Origin: Xylophilus sp. Leaf220
Lineage (GTDB): Bacteria > Pseudomonadota > Gammaproteobacteria > Burkholderiales > Burkholderiaceae_C
Direction: 5' to 3'
Assembly: GCF_001421705.1 (NCBI RefSeq)
Contig: NZ_LMKO01000022.1
Location: 248,339-312,338, forward strand
DNA length: 64,000 nucleotides
The translations under genes were made by a program, and so were the position numbers. The notes under the pieces were generated by a model, which was given only the letters and a program-made list of their open reading frames with translations, had not been told where the DNA came from and ran no database searches. Below, piece after piece: positions 8,568 through 18,322 of this stretch. The first letter of the stretch is position 1; the number at the start of each line of letters is the position of its first letter.

Positions 8568-11387
8568 GTGTTGCACAAACTCCTCTCCCTATTCCTCTGC
8601 CTGTGCTGCGCTTTCCCGCTGTGGACGACCGCAGCGCCGGCGGTGGCCCTGCACTACGGGCCGATCGCCGGCCTGCCGGAACTGAAGCTCTTCGACATCG
8701 TGGTGGTCGAGCCCGACCACGGCCAGGACCCGGTCGCCTACCGCAAGACCGGCAGCGAGCTCTACGCCTACGTGTCGGTGGCCGAGGTGCAGGCGTCGCG
8801 GCCCTACTACCCCGAGATTCCCGTAGCCTGGAAGATGGCGCGCAACGGCGACTGGAACTCCGACGTGGTCGACCAGACGCCGGCCGAATGGCCCGAGTTC
8901 TTCGCCAACAAGGTGGTGGGACCGCTCTGGCAGAAGGGCTACCGCGGCTTCTTCCTCGATACTCTCGACTCCTACCGGCTGGCCAAGCAGTTCGACGAGG
9001 CGGCGCAGCAGGCCGGCATCGTCCGGGTGATCGAACTGCTGCACCAGCGCTACCCCGGTATCCAGCTGATCCTCAACCGGGGCTTCGAGATCGTGCCGCG
9101 GGTCAAGGACAAGGTGAAGATGGTGGCGGTCGAATCGCTCTTCCGCGGCTGGAACGCCGGCACCCAGCGCTACGAGCCGGTGAAGCCCGAAGACCGCGAG
9201 TGGCTTCTGGGCCAATTGCGCACCATCCGCGAGCGCGACGGCCTGCCGATCCTCGCGATCGACTACGTGGCGCCGCAAGACAGGGCACTGACCCGCTCGA
9301 CCGCCGAGCAGATCAAGGCGCTGGGCTTCATCCCCTGGGTGACAGACGGCCATGTGAAGACGGTCGGCATCGGCGCCGTCGAGCCGGTACCGCGGCGGGT
9401 GCTGGTGCTCTACAACGGCGGCGAGACGCCGGCGCTCAACTACACGCCGGCCCACCGCTTCCTGCAGATGCCGCTGAACCACCTGGGCTACGTGGTCGAC
9501 TACGTGGACGTGCGCGAGGCGCTGCCCGCCGAGGTGTACCAGGACCGCTATGCCGGCGTCGTGACCTGGTTCTCGGGCTTCCTGCCGGAGAACCGCATCA
9601 AGCCGGTGCAGCAGTGGCTGCAGGCGCGCCTGGCCGAGCAGATGCCGGTGGCGGTGCTGGGCAATTTCGGCTCGGCACTCGACCGGCCGCTGGTCGAGGC
9701 GCTGGGCATCCAGCCCAACAGCGCCGCGCCCCGCGGTAGCCAGCAGCCGGTCGCCCGCGACCCGATGATGGGCTTCGAGACGGCGCTGGAGCCCGCCACC
9801 CGCGCGCAGTTCGAACTGGTGCTGCGCAACGGCGCGCCGGTGCAGGCGGCGCGCCCGCTGGTCGAATTCAAGGACCAGCGCAACCAGTCGGTGCTGGGCG
9901 GCGCGGTGATGCCCTGGGGCGGCTTCCTGCTGGATCCTTTCGTGGTGGTCGAGGTGCCGGGCACCGACTACGCCCGCTGGGTGGTCGACCCGTTCGCCTT
10001 CCTGGCGCAGACGCTGCGCCTGCCGGCGGTGCCGGTGCCCGACGTCACCACAGAGAACGGCCGCCGGCTGCTGTTCTCGCATGTCGACGGCGACGGATTT
10101 CCGTCGCGCGCCGAACTGCCCGGCAGCCCCGACGCGGGGCAGGTGCTGCTCAAGGAGATCTTCGAGAAGTACCGCACCGTGCCGCAGACCATGTCGGTGA
10201 TCGAAGCCGAGATCGCGCCGCACGGACTGCACCCCGAGATGAGCCAGGAGCTGGAAGGCGTGGCGCGCCGCATGTTCGCGCTGCCGCACGTCGAGATCGC
10301 CAGCCACACCTATTCGCATCCGTTCCTGTGGGACCGCAACGTCCGCCACGGCACCTTCAGCGACAACTCCGAGGCGGCGATGAGCCTGGAGGTGCCGGGC
10401 TACACGATGGACCTGACACGCGAGATCGTGGGCTCTACCGACTACATCAACAGCCGCCTGGCGCCGCCGGGCAAGAAGGTCCGGATCCTGCTGTGGTCGG
10501 GCGACACCGCGCCCAACGCCGAGGCGCTGGCGATCACCGCCAAGGCCGGTCTGCTCAACATGAACGGCGGCGACACCTCGATCACCCGCACCAACCCTTC
10601 GCTCACCGCCATCGGTCCGCACGGCATCCAGAAGGGCGGCCTTCTGCAGGTCTACGCCCCGATCACCAACGAGAACATCTACACCAACCTGTGGAAGGGG
10701 CCGTACTACGGCTACGAGCAGGTGCTGCAGAGCTTCGAGATGACCGGCACGCCCCGCCGCATCAAGCCGGTCGACATCTACTACCACGTGTACTCCGCCA
10801 GCAAGCGGGCCGGCCTGAACGCGCTGCGCAAGGTGTACGACTGGGCCCAGGCGCAGCCGCTGCATCCGGTGTTCGCATCGGAATTCATCCGCAAGGTGCA
10901 GGACTTCCACACCTACGCCGTGGCCCGCGACGGCGACGGCTGGCGGGTGCGCGGCGACGGGGAACTGCGCACCCTGCGCATGCCGGCCGCGCTCGGCACG
11001 CCCCTGCCCCAGGCCAGCCAGGGCGTGGCCGGCTACACCGCCGCGGCCGAGGGCGGCACCTATGTGCACCTGACCGGCGGTGCCGCATGGCTGCAGATGC
11101 GCGCCGGCGACGCCGCCGCGCCGGCCGCACCGCAGGGCCCGTACCTGTCCGACGCCAACGCCCGATTGGCCGAATGGACGGTGCGCGACCAGGGCCGTAC
11201 CGATTTCGCCCTGAAGGGCTACGCACCGCTGGCTTTCGGCCTGGCCAATGCCGGCAATTGCCAGGTGCGCGCCAACCAGCGCCTGCTGACCCCCACCCGC
11301 GCGGCTTCCCCGGCCACCCCGGCCGTCCAACAATTCCGACTCTCCGATGCTGCAGCGCAAATCCAGCTCCAGTGCCCAGCCCGCTGA
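8568..11387 (+). CDS. pelA: PelA: periplasmic Pel glycoside hydrolase/deacetylase
   Basis: 939-residue exported protein. Signal peptide at residues 1-23 (start GTG 8568; TTG 8571 also possible). An N-terminal TIM-barrel glycoside hydrolase domain follows (about 24-265), related to endo-alpha-1,4-N-acetylgalactosaminidases, with a probable catalytic Glu189 in VAVESLFRGW. Then comes a Rossmann-like central region and a polysaccharide deacetylase domain with metal-site residues D507/D509 (HVDGDGF) and H580/H584 (SHTYSHPF). PelA partially deacetylates Pel during export, making it cationic, and can cleave it. First gene of a pelABCDEFG operon; its 3' end overlaps pelB by 41 nt. Size and domain order match PelA of Pseudomonas. 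Confidence 0.96.
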   Translation: MLHKLLSLFLCLCCAFPLWTTAAPAVALHYGPIAGLPELKLFDIVVVEPDHGQDPVAYRKTGSELYAYVSVAEVQASRPYYPEIPVAWKMARNGDWNSDVVDQTPAEWPEFFANKVVGPLWQKGYRGFFLDTLDSYRLAKQFDEAAQQAGIVRVIELLHQRYPGIQLILNRGFEIVPRVKDKVKMVAVESLFRGWNAGTQRYEPVKPEDREWLLGQLRTIRERDGLPILAIDYVAPQDRALTRSTAEQIKALGFIPWVTDGHVKTVGIGAVEPVPRRVLVLYNGGETPALNYTPAHRFLQMPLNHLGYVVDYVDVREALPAEVYQDRYAGVVTWFSGFLPENRIKPVQQWLQARLAEQMPVAVLGNFGSALDRPLVEALGIQPNSAAPRGSQQPVARDPMMGFETALEPATRAQFELVLRNGAPVQAARPLVEFKDQRNQSVLGGAVMPWGGFLLDPFVVVEVPGTDYARWVVDPFAFLAQTLRLPAVPVPDVTTENGRRLLFSHVDGDGFPSRAELPGSPDAGQVLLKEIFEKYRTVPQTMSVIEAEIAPHGLHPEMSQELEGVARRMFALPHVEIASHTYSHPFLWDRNVRHGTFSDNSEAAMSLEVPGYTMDLTREIVGSTDYINSRLAPPGKKVRILLWSGDTAPNAEALAITAKAGLLNMNGGDTSITRTNPSLTAIGPHGIQKGGLLQVYAPITNENIYTNLWKGPYYGYEQVLQSFEMTGTPRRIKPVDIYYHVYSASKRAGLNALRKVYDWAQAQPLHPVFASEFIRKVQDFHTYAVARDGDGWRVRGDGELRTLRMPAALGTPLPQASQGVAGYTAAAEGGTYVHLTGGAAWLQMRAGDAAAPAAPQGPYLSDANARLAEWTVRDQGRTDFALKGYAPLAFGLANAGNCQVRANQRLLTPTRAASPATPAVQQFRLSDAAAQIQLQCPAR

Positions 11388-14300
11388 GCGGCCGGTCCTG
11401 GCGCCCCCGTGGCTCATCGCCCTGCTGGCCAGCATGGTGGGGGGAGGCCTGTGGCTGCTCTACCCGAAGCAGGACCTGGAGCGGCGGCTCTCCGATACGC
11501 CCGACGTGGCCCTGTCGGTCGCCTACCTCAACAACCTGCTGCGCAGCGACCCGGACAATCCCCGCCTGCGCCTGCTCCTGGCCCAGCGGCAGATCACGAT
11601 GGGCGACATGGCCAACGCGCGCGCGACGCTGCAGCCGGCGCTCGATTCGCCCGATCCCGAACTGCACCGCGACGCGCTCTGGAGCCTCTGGGACCTGACC
11701 TATGCCGACTACCAGCGCACGCCCGAAAAAGAAGCCGAGCGCCGCAAGGGCCTGCGCGAAGACCTCAGGCGCCAGTTGAAGGCGCTGACGCAGGAGCGCT
11801 GGCCGATCGAACGCCAGATACTGCTGGCGCGCCGTGCGGCCGACCTCGAAGACCGTGTAGTCGGCGTCGTGCTGACCCGGCAGCTGGCCGCGGAAGCGAC
11901 CGACCCGCGCGAAGCCGCGCGCCTCTACGAGCGGGCCGCCAAGGAGGCGCTCGGTACCTCCGACTACGCCGCCTGCGCCGAGCTGTACCTGCTGGCGCGC
12001 CAGGCCACGCCCGACCCGCAGCAGGCCAAGGTCTACTACACCGCCGCGGTGAAGGCCCTGCAATCGGGCAACCAGCCGGTCGCCGCCCTGGCACTGGCAG
12101 AGCGCGAGCTGGGCCCGCTGTCGGACGATGTGCAGACCCTGCTGATGATCACCAACCTGGCGCGTGCTGCGGGCAAGCCGGCCGTGGCCGACCGCTACGT
12201 GCGCCGCCTGCTGCGCATCTCCGTGCTGCAGCAGATGCCCGATACGGCGGCGATCCTGGTCGGCAGCATGGCACCGGTCGGCGCGCTCCTGCGCCCGCTG
12301 CATGGTGCCGCGTTGGATGCGCCGCCCGCGCAGTACGGCTACGACGACGGCGCCCACCTGATGCTGCCGCCCGCGATGGCGGTGGCCGACGCCGGCACGT
12401 GGCAGCAGCGCCGCATGGCGCAGGAAGCGCCCCGCCCTGCGGCTGCCCCCGCACCCGCGGCGGCGGCACCGCTGCCCGCGCCGCGCCCCGGTGCGGTGCC
12501 CAACCTGCCGTTCGACGACAAGATCTACACGCTCGGCTACGAGGTCTTCGTCGAGAACCGCAAGCTCGACGACGCCTGGTCGCTGGCGAACGTCGCGGTG
12601 CAGAACCTGCCGCAGGACCTGGTGTGGCGCGAGCGCCTGGCCCGGGTGTCCGACTGGACGCTGCGATCCTCGTCGGCGCTGGAAAACTGGCTCTACATCG
12701 CCCGCAAGACCGACCGCGACGAGGCCTGGCAGTCGGTGCTGCGGCTGGCGCCCGGCCAGTTCGACGACCGTGCCCTGGTCGAGGGCCTGCGCCACCAGCT
12801 GCGCGGCCGCCCCGAGGATTTCGCGCTGATGCGCGCCCTGGTCGACGCCTACGAACGCATCGGCGAGCCGCAGCCCGCACTCGACTACCTGAAGGTCCAC
12901 GCCCGGACGGCGCCGGCGGTGGAACTGCTCGCCAACCTGGCCGAACGTGCCGGACAGCCGACCCTGGCGCTCGACAGCTGGCGCCGCCTGCTGTCCGACA
13001 AGGCCCAGGTGACCCAGGCCCGCGCCATGCGCGCCGCCGTCCTGGCCCTGACGCACGGCCGGCCCGACGAAGGCCTGCGCTGGCTCGAGACCGCCCAGCA
13101 GCAGCCGAGCGCGGGCACCGACCAGAACGACTACTGGCGCCTGACCGCCCAGCTGGCCGAAAGCCGCCAGCGCAACGATCTGGCGGTGCAGGCCTACCGC
13201 CGGCTGGTGGAAGGCAAGGACACCGACAGCTCCGACTACGACGCGCTGGTGCGCCTGCTCAACAACGACCAGCCGCTCGAAGCGGCGCGGGTGTCGGTGC
13301 TGGCCTGGGAACGCTTCGACGAGCCGCGCTACCTGGTCGATGCACTCTCCATCTACTCCAGCCGCAACCGCTGGGACGACGTCGGGCTGCTGCTCAAGCG
13401 CCTGGATGCGACCCCGCAGGCCACCCGCCGCGCCGCGTCCCGCTTCCGGCAGATGCCCGAGTTCCTCCGGCTGGCTGGGAGCTACTACCAGAACACCGGC
13501 AACCTGCCCGAGGCCCGCCGCTACTTCGAGGCCGGCCTGCAGCAGAGCCCCGATTCGTCGGAGATGCGCCAGGCGCTGCTGTGGCTGTTCATCGACAGCA
13601 ACGACGCGGTGTCGCTGCGCACCCTGCTGGCCACGCAGGAACGCGTCTGGGCCCGCGACGAGGATGTGCACGACGCGCTGGCGGCCGCCTACCAGGCGCT
13701 GTCGCTGCCACAGGTCTCGCTCGACCGCTACCTCACGCCGCACCTGAAGGCGCACCAGGGCGACTTCCTCTGGCTGATGAACTACGCCGACGCGCTCGAC
13801 CAGAACCAGCAGACCGACCGTGCCTGGCGGCTGCGTCGCGAGCTGCTGTCGCGCGAATGGCAGACGGCGCGCAAGGGCGACGGCGGCCAGCGGCTTTCGG
13901 CCGAAGAGGCACGCGCCCGCTGGCTGACCGACGAGGGCCTGGACCAGACGCGGCGGATCGCCCGCACCCGTCTGTTCATCACCCAGCGGCCGGGCGACCC
14001 GGCGCAGGAAGTGCTGCGCGAACTGCTGCGGGTCGACCGCGACGGGCGCGGCGGCTACTCCAACGCCGCGGCCGAGACCGCCATCGGCTGGCTGCAGGAC
14101 GCGGGCGAATACACCGCCGAGCGCGGCTTCCTGCGCCACCAGTACGCGCGCAGCCAGGGCCAGCGGAGCAACCGGCCGCTGTGGGCGGAGATCACCGTCG
14201 CGCTAGCCGAGGACGACAAGTCCGCCACCGGCCAGCTGCTGCAGGCGTTCGACGAGCGCCTGCCCCGCTACGACCGGGTCAACGCCGCCCGCGCGGTGGA

Positions 14301-15336
14301 CGACATCCGGCTGGCGCAGACTGCCGCCTTCGAGGCGCAGCAGGACCAGCACGACGACCAGCCGCTGCACCTGCAACTCACCGAGAACCTGCTGGCCTTC
14401 AGCGATACGGTGGGCGGCGGCCTGAAGCTGCAGCGCCTGGGCGGTATGGACGAGGACGAGGTCGACACGGTGCTGCACATCGCGATCGACCCGCGGCTGT
14501 CGCTGGACCTGGAGTTCGCGAGCATCCGCCGCAGGGCCACCGATGCGCTGGTGATCGTCAACCCGCCCGACGAGCGGGCCTTCGACATGAAGCTCAACTG
14601 GCGCCACAACGACGGCACGACGATGCTGCGCGCCGGCCGCCGCGAAAGCCTGGGTTCCTACAACCCGCTGCAGATCGAGCACCAGCAGCGGATCGACAAC
14701 CGCCTGATGCTGACGCTGGACCTGGGCACCGATCTGCCCAGCCAGGAAAGCCTGGCCCTGCGCATCGCCGGCAAGAAGCGCCGGGCCGGCGCCGCCCTGC
14801 GCTACCAGGCCACCCGCCAGGACCAGTTCACCCTGGGCTATTCGGACGAGGCCTACAGCCTGCAGACCGGCGCGGCGCTAGGCAACGGCCAGCACACCCG
14901 GCTCAACTACAGCCACACCTACCGGCAGGAGGCGCCGGTGGTCGAGTTCGGCGCATTCTGGTCGCGCCACAATTTCTCGCGCCGCGACCTGGCGGGCCTG
15001 GGCCCGAACGACCTGGCCTTCACCCGCATCGTGCCGCCGAGCGCGGGCACCGTGGGCCAGGACTATTTCCTGCCCGACAGCTTCAGCTTCTACGGGCTGC
15101 AGGTCTCCACCAACATGCGCTACGAGCAGGAGTACACCCGTGCCGCCCTGCCCTTCGCCACCCTGAGCCGCACCTGGCACAGCGTCCTCGGCCCCGGCTA
15201 CGAGCTGCGCATGGGCGTGGCCGGCAGCGTGCTGGGCGCCGACCACCTGGGCCTGAGCTGGGGCGTCGGCAAGTCGGGCCTGCAGGTCCGGGGCCTGACC
15301 CGCAGCATGCTGCTCACCTACCGTCTCCATTTCTGA
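11347..15336 (+). CDS. pelB: PelB: TPR scaffold and outer-membrane Pel export pore
   Basis: 1329-residue protein. A single N-terminal membrane anchor (about residues 19-40, PPWLIALLASMVGGGLWLLY) is followed by a long array of tetratricopeptide repeats through about residue 1000. An Ala/Pro-rich low-complexity linker interrupts it near residues 350-385. The C-terminal third is rich in alternating aromatic/polar strands ending in TYRLHF, typical of an outer-membrane beta-barrel. In Pseudomonas the TPR region binds PelA and modulates its activity while the barrel exports Pel. It starts inside pelA and its stop overlaps (TGATG) an alternative pelC start. Confidence 0.95.
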   Translation: MLQRKSSSSAQPAERPVLAPPWLIALLASMVGGGLWLLYPKQDLERRLSDTPDVALSVAYLNNLLRSDPDNPRLRLLLAQRQITMGDMANARATLQPALDSPDPELHRDALWSLWDLTYADYQRTPEKEAERRKGLREDLRRQLKALTQERWPIERQILLARRAADLEDRVVGVVLTRQLAAEATDPREAARLYERAAKEALGTSDYAACAELYLLARQATPDPQQAKVYYTAAVKALQSGNQPVAALALAERELGPLSDDVQTLLMITNLARAAGKPAVADRYVRRLLRISVLQQMPDTAAILVGSMAPVGALLRPLHGAALDAPPAQYGYDDGAHLMLPPAMAVADAGTWQQRRMAQEAPRPAAAPAPAAAAPLPAPRPGAVPNLPFDDKIYTLGYEVFVENRKLDDAWSLANVAVQNLPQDLVWRERLARVSDWTLRSSSALENWLYIARKTDRDEAWQSVLRLAPGQFDDRALVEGLRHQLRGRPEDFALMRALVDAYERIGEPQPALDYLKVHARTAPAVELLANLAERAGQPTLALDSWRRLLSDKAQVTQARAMRAAVLALTHGRPDEGLRWLETAQQQPSAGTDQNDYWRLTAQLAESRQRNDLAVQAYRRLVEGKDTDSSDYDALVRLLNNDQPLEAARVSVLAWERFDEPRYLVDALSIYSSRNRWDDVGLLLKRLDATPQATRRAASRFRQMPEFLRLAGSYYQNTGNLPEARRYFEAGLQQSPDSSEMRQALLWLFIDSNDAVSLRTLLATQERVWARDEDVHDALAAAYQALSLPQVSLDRYLTPHLKAHQGDFLWLMNYADALDQNQQTDRAWRLRRELLSREWQTARKGDGGQRLSAEEARARWLTDEGLDQTRRIARTRLFITQRPGDPAQEVLRELLRVDRDGRGGYSNAAAETAIGWLQDAGEYTAERGFLRHQYARSQGQRSNRPLWAEITVALAEDDKSATGQLLQAFDERLPRYDRVNAARAVDDIRLAQTAAFEAQQDQHDDQPLHLQLTENLLAFSDTVGGGLKLQRLGGMDEDEVDTVLHIAIDPRLSLDLEFASIRRRATDALVIVNPPDERAFDMKLNWRHNDGTTMLRAGRRESLGSYNPLQIEHQQRIDNRLMLTLDLGTDLPSQESLALRIAGKKRRAGAALRYQATRQDQFTLGYSDEAYSLQTGAALGNGQHTRLNYSHTYRQEAPVVEFGAFWSRHNFSRRDLAGLGPNDLAFTRIVPPSAGTVGQDYFLPDSFSFYGLQVSTNMRYEQEYTRAALPFATLSRTWHSVLGPGYELRMGVAGSVLGADHLGLSWGVGKSGLQVRGLTRSMLLTYRLHF

Positions 15337-15359
15337 TGTCGTCCCGAGAGGAATCCACC

Positions 15360-15911
15360 ATGCCCCACCACCGCTTTCTGCTGCAGCGCCGGCACGCCCT
15401 CGTCGCCGGCAGCCTCGCCCTGCTGCTCGGCGCCTGCTCCACCATCGACCGCGGCCAGCCGCCCGAGCTGGAGCGCAACGCCACCTGGGTGGTGCTGCCC
15501 TTCGCCAACCACACCGAGACGCCGCTCGCCGGCAACCGGGCCGAGGCGATCGCGCAGGCCCTGCTGCAGACCCGCGGCGTCGGCCGCATCCAGCGCTATC
15601 CGACCAGCACCCAGCAGGAAGCGCTGTTCGACGCGGGCGACGCCAGGCGCCAGCAGGAAGTGCTGGCCTGGGCCCGCGAGCAGAAGGCCAGGTACGCCCT
15701 GACGGGCGCGGTGGACGAATGGCGCTACAAGGTCGGCGTCGACGGCGAACCCGCTGCCGGCGTGACGCTGCAGATCCTCGACGTGGCCTCGGGCGACACG
15801 CTCTGGAGCGGCACCGGCGGCAAGAGCGGCTGGAGCCGCGAATCGCTCTCGGGCGTGGCGCAGAAGCTGATCCGCGATCTGCTCGACGCCGGCCTGGCGC
15901 GGGCGCGCTGA
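15360..15911 (+). CDS. pelC: PelC: outer-membrane lipoprotein of the Pel exporter
   Basis: 183-residue lipoprotein whose signal peptide ends at Cys26 (lipobox LLGAC). PelC forms a 12-subunit ring at the periplasmic face of the outer membrane that guides the positively charged polymer to PelB. The compact alpha/beta fold is suggested by NATWVVLPFANHTETP and the later ALTGAVDEWRYKVG. ATG 15360 is preferred over ATG 15336 because a purine-rich ribosome binding site (GAGAGGA) sits 8 nt upstream. pelD follows after 7 nt. Confidence 0.94.
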   Translation: MPHHRFLLQRRHALVAGSLALLLGACSTIDRGQPPELERNATWVVLPFANHTETPLAGNRAEAIAQALLQTRGVGRIQRYPTSTQQEALFDAGDARRQQEVLAWAREQKARYALTGAVDEWRYKVGVDGEPAAGVTLQILDVASGDTLWSGTGGKSGWSRESLSGVAQKLIRDLLDAGLARAR

Positions 15912-15918
15912 TCCCGCC

Positions 15919-17313
15919 ATGGCCTCCGAGACGACCACGCCCGCCGCGCGCCGCCGCACGGTCAAGCCGACGCCGATCGCGGCCAAGTCGAAGAAAGTCA
16001 CCCACCTGCCGTCCAACCTGCTGGGCAAGCTGGCCGATCCCGACGCCCGCGCGCCGGTCATGCTGGTCGAGACCCTGCTGCTGCCGCTGGTCGCGCTGGC
16101 GCTCGGCCTGTGGCTGGAGCCGCAGGACCCGATGTGGGTGCAGGCGCCCTTCCCGTGGTCGTGGCTGGCGCCGGTCATCGTCGCGCTGCGCTACGGGCCG
16201 CTGGCGGGGCTGGGCGCCGCCTGCGTGCTGGCGATCGGATGGCTGGGGCTGAACCCGGGGCGCTACGACGGATTTCCGCAGGTCTACTTTCTCGGAGGCC
16301 TGATTCTGGTGATGCTGGTCGGCGAGTTCTCGAGCCTGTGGCAGGCGCGCACCCGGCGGGCGGAGAACGTCCAGGTCTATCTCGACCAGCGGCTGGAGCA
16401 TCTGGTGCGGCAGTACTACCTGCTGCGGCTGTCGCACGACCGTCTGGAGCAGGAGCTGATCGGCCGGCCGATGTCGATGCGCGACGCGCTCTCCACCCTG
16501 CAAAGCGTGGGCAGTCCCGACCAGAACGTGGCACAGGGCGCCGAGACGCTGCTGCGGCTGCTGGCCCAGTACTGCCAGCTCGAGTCGGCCACGCTCTACG
16601 CGGCCGACGACGAGCACATCGACGCGGAGCCGATCGCGCGTCTGGGCAACGGCGCGGCGATCGACCCGTACGATCCCCTGGTGCAGCAGGCCATCGAGAC
16701 GCGCAAGCTCTGCCACGTCAGCCAGGTGCTGGCCGGACAGCAGCAGACCCAGTACCTGGCGGCGGCGCCGCTGCTCGACCTGGGCGGCGAGATCTACGGC
16801 CTGCTGGTGATCGACGACATGCCCTTCTTCTCGCTGCAGGACGAGAACCTGCAGACGATCAACCTGCTGCTGGGCTACTACACCGACGGCCTGGCGATGA
16901 AGGCGCTGGCCGAGCCGATCCAGGCACGGCTGCCCGAGTGCCCGGCGACCTTCGCCTTCGAATCGCAGCGGCTGGCGCACATCCGCGATACCGCGCAGGT
17001 GCCGAGCGTGATCGTGGCGCTCGAATTCCTGCCGCGGGCGATCGACGCCGGCCTGCCCGGCCAGATCCAGCGCCTGAAGCGCGAACTGGACGAGGGCTGG
17101 CTGATCCAGGGCGAGCACCGGCACGTGCTGGCCATGCTGATGCCGCTCGGCGACAGCGCCACCGCCGAGGGCTACATCAACCGGCTGGAGTTGTGGTCGG
17201 ACCAGAAGACCGGCCAGCCGCTGGCCGAATCGGGCGTGTTCCCGCACATCGTGCCGCTCGACGGCGAGCCGCTGTCGGTGCTGCAGCGGATCCACGGAAT
17301 GGCCCATGCTTAA
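15919..17313 (+). CDS. pelD: PelD: c-di-GMP-binding inner-membrane regulator of Pel synthesis
   Basis: 464-residue protein. A basic N-terminus leads to about four membrane helices (residues 48-140) and a short coiled-coil. A GAF domain (about 180-320) and a degenerate GGDEF domain (about 330-455) complete it. PelD binds c-di-GMP through an inhibitory-site-like RxxD; the best candidate is R388-E-L-D391 in LKRELDEGW. No intact GGDEF catalytic motif is visible, as expected for a receptor and not a cyclase. Pel production is therefore probably controlled post-translationally by c-di-GMP. The last 8 nt overlap pelE. Confidence 0.94.
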   Translation: MASETTTPAARRRTVKPTPIAAKSKKVTHLPSNLLGKLADPDARAPVMLVETLLLPLVALALGLWLEPQDPMWVQAPFPWSWLAPVIVALRYGPLAGLGAACVLAIGWLGLNPGRYDGFPQVYFLGGLILVMLVGEFSSLWQARTRRAENVQVYLDQRLEHLVRQYYLLRLSHDRLEQELIGRPMSMRDALSTLQSVGSPDQNVAQGAETLLRLLAQYCQLESATLYAADDEHIDAEPIARLGNGAAIDPYDPLVQQAIETRKLCHVSQVLAGQQQTQYLAAAPLLDLGGEIYGLLVIDDMPFFSLQDENLQTINLLLGYYTDGLAMKALAEPIQARLPECPATFAFESQRLAHIRDTAQVPSVIVALEFLPRAIDAGLPGQIQRLKRELDEGWLIQGEHRHVLAMLMPLGDSATAEGYINRLELWSDQKTGQPLAESGVFPHIVPLDGEPLSVLQRIHGMAHA

Positions 17314-18322
17314 CCTCAAGTTCGGCATCTCGGCGCTGCTGCTGGAGATCGGTGCCTGGAGCGGGCCGGCCCTGCTGCAGGGCCGCTCCGACGCCGCCCT
17401 GCTCAGCTACCTGACGGTGCACGGATTGGCCTGCGTCATGCTGTCGCTGTTCCTGCTGCCCCTGCTCTCGGGTGCCCAGGCCAAGCCGCGCACGCCGGTA
17501 CTGGCGCTGATGGCGGCCTTCAGCTACACCGTGCCGGTCGCCGGCTTCGTCGGGGTGGCGCTGGCCGTTATCGTGCTGCGGGTCTACCGCAGCCCGGCCG
17601 CGCAGGACGCCTTCGAATCCCTGCGCCTGCCCGAGTTCGACCGCCACCAGCGCCTCCAGGGCAGTTTCCGGCAATCCGGTCTGCGCTCGTTCCTGGGCAA
17701 CAGCCAGGCGCCGATGCAGACCCGCATGCGGGCGATGGTGGCACTGCAGCGTGTCTCCGGCCGCATCGCGTCGCCGCTGCTGCGCACCGTGCTGAGCGAC
17801 CCGAGCGAAGACCTGCGGCTGCTGGCCTACGGCATGCTCGACACGCTGGAAAAGCGCATCAACCGCACGATCGACAGCGAACTCGACGCGCTGCGCCAGG
17901 CCCGGGAAGCCGAAGGCGACACGCCCGGGCCGCTCACCACCGAATCCAACTACCGGCTCTCGGACCTGTACTGGGAGCTGGTCTACCAGGAACTGGTGCA
18001 GGGCGACCTGCGCGACCACGCGATCAAGGAATCGCTGCGCTACTGCGAACAGGTGCTGGAGCACCGGCCCGAGCATCCGCATCTCAACCTGCGCCGCGGC
18101 CGGCTTCTGCATCTGCTGGGACAGACCCAGGCCGCCGAGGCCGCCTACGGGCTGGCGCGGGCTCTGGGCCTGCCGGCCACGCGGGTGCTGCCGTACCAGG
18201 CCGAGCTGTGCTTCCAGCGGCGCGACTTCGAGCAGACGCGGCAGCTGGTGCACGAGCTGGCCCAGTGGCGCGCCCTGCCCCGTCTGCGGCCGATCCTCGA
18301 CTACTGGGAGCCGCCGCGATGA
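17306..18322 (+). CDS. pelE: PelE: inner-membrane TPR subunit of the Pel synthase
   Basis: 338-residue protein with two N-terminal membrane segments (about residues 33-55 and 66-92) followed by a soluble alpha-helical, TPR-like region (about 110-338; ...EHRPEHPHLNLRRGRLLHLLG...). PelE joins PelD, PelF and PelG in the inner-membrane synthase complex. It overlaps pelD at the start and pelF at the end (ATGA), indicating coupled translation. Identification rests on position and topology; the family is poorly conserved. Confidence 0.92.
   Translation: MLNLKFGISALLLEIGAWSGPALLQGRSDAALLSYLTVHGLACVMLSLFLLPLLSGAQAKPRTPVLALMAAFSYTVPVAGFVGVALAVIVLRVYRSPAAQDAFESLRLPEFDRHQRLQGSFRQSGLRSFLGNSQAPMQTRMRAMVALQRVSGRIASPLLRTVLSDPSEDLRLLAYGMLDTLEKRINRTIDSELDALRQAREAEGDTPGPLTTESNYRLSDLYWELVYQELVQGDLRDHAIKESLRYCEQVLEHRPEHPHLNLRRGRLLHLLGQTQAAEAAYGLARALGLPATRVLPYQAELCFQRRDFEQTRQLVHELAQWRALPRLRPILDYWEPPR

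Noticed and set aside
8589-11435. 948-codon antisense frame opposite pelA
   Set aside because: Shadow of pelA; His/Arg/Gln-rich low-complexity translation and no start context.
10885-14139. Very long open frame (over 1000 codons) on the minus strand opposite pelA/pelB
   Set aside because: It is antisense to clearly coding, TPR-rich pelB; its translation is Arg/Gln/Gly-rich without any domain. High G+C DNA leaves antisense frames open by codon bias.
11409-15359. Upstream in-frame extension of pelC through the whole of pelB
   Set aside because: This is an alternative frame of pelB; pelC has its own signal peptide, lipobox and ribosome binding site at 15360.
14878-17328. 816-codon minus-strand frame across the pelB end, pelC and pelD
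   Set aside because: It crosses three real genes on the other strand and shows no recognisable domain.
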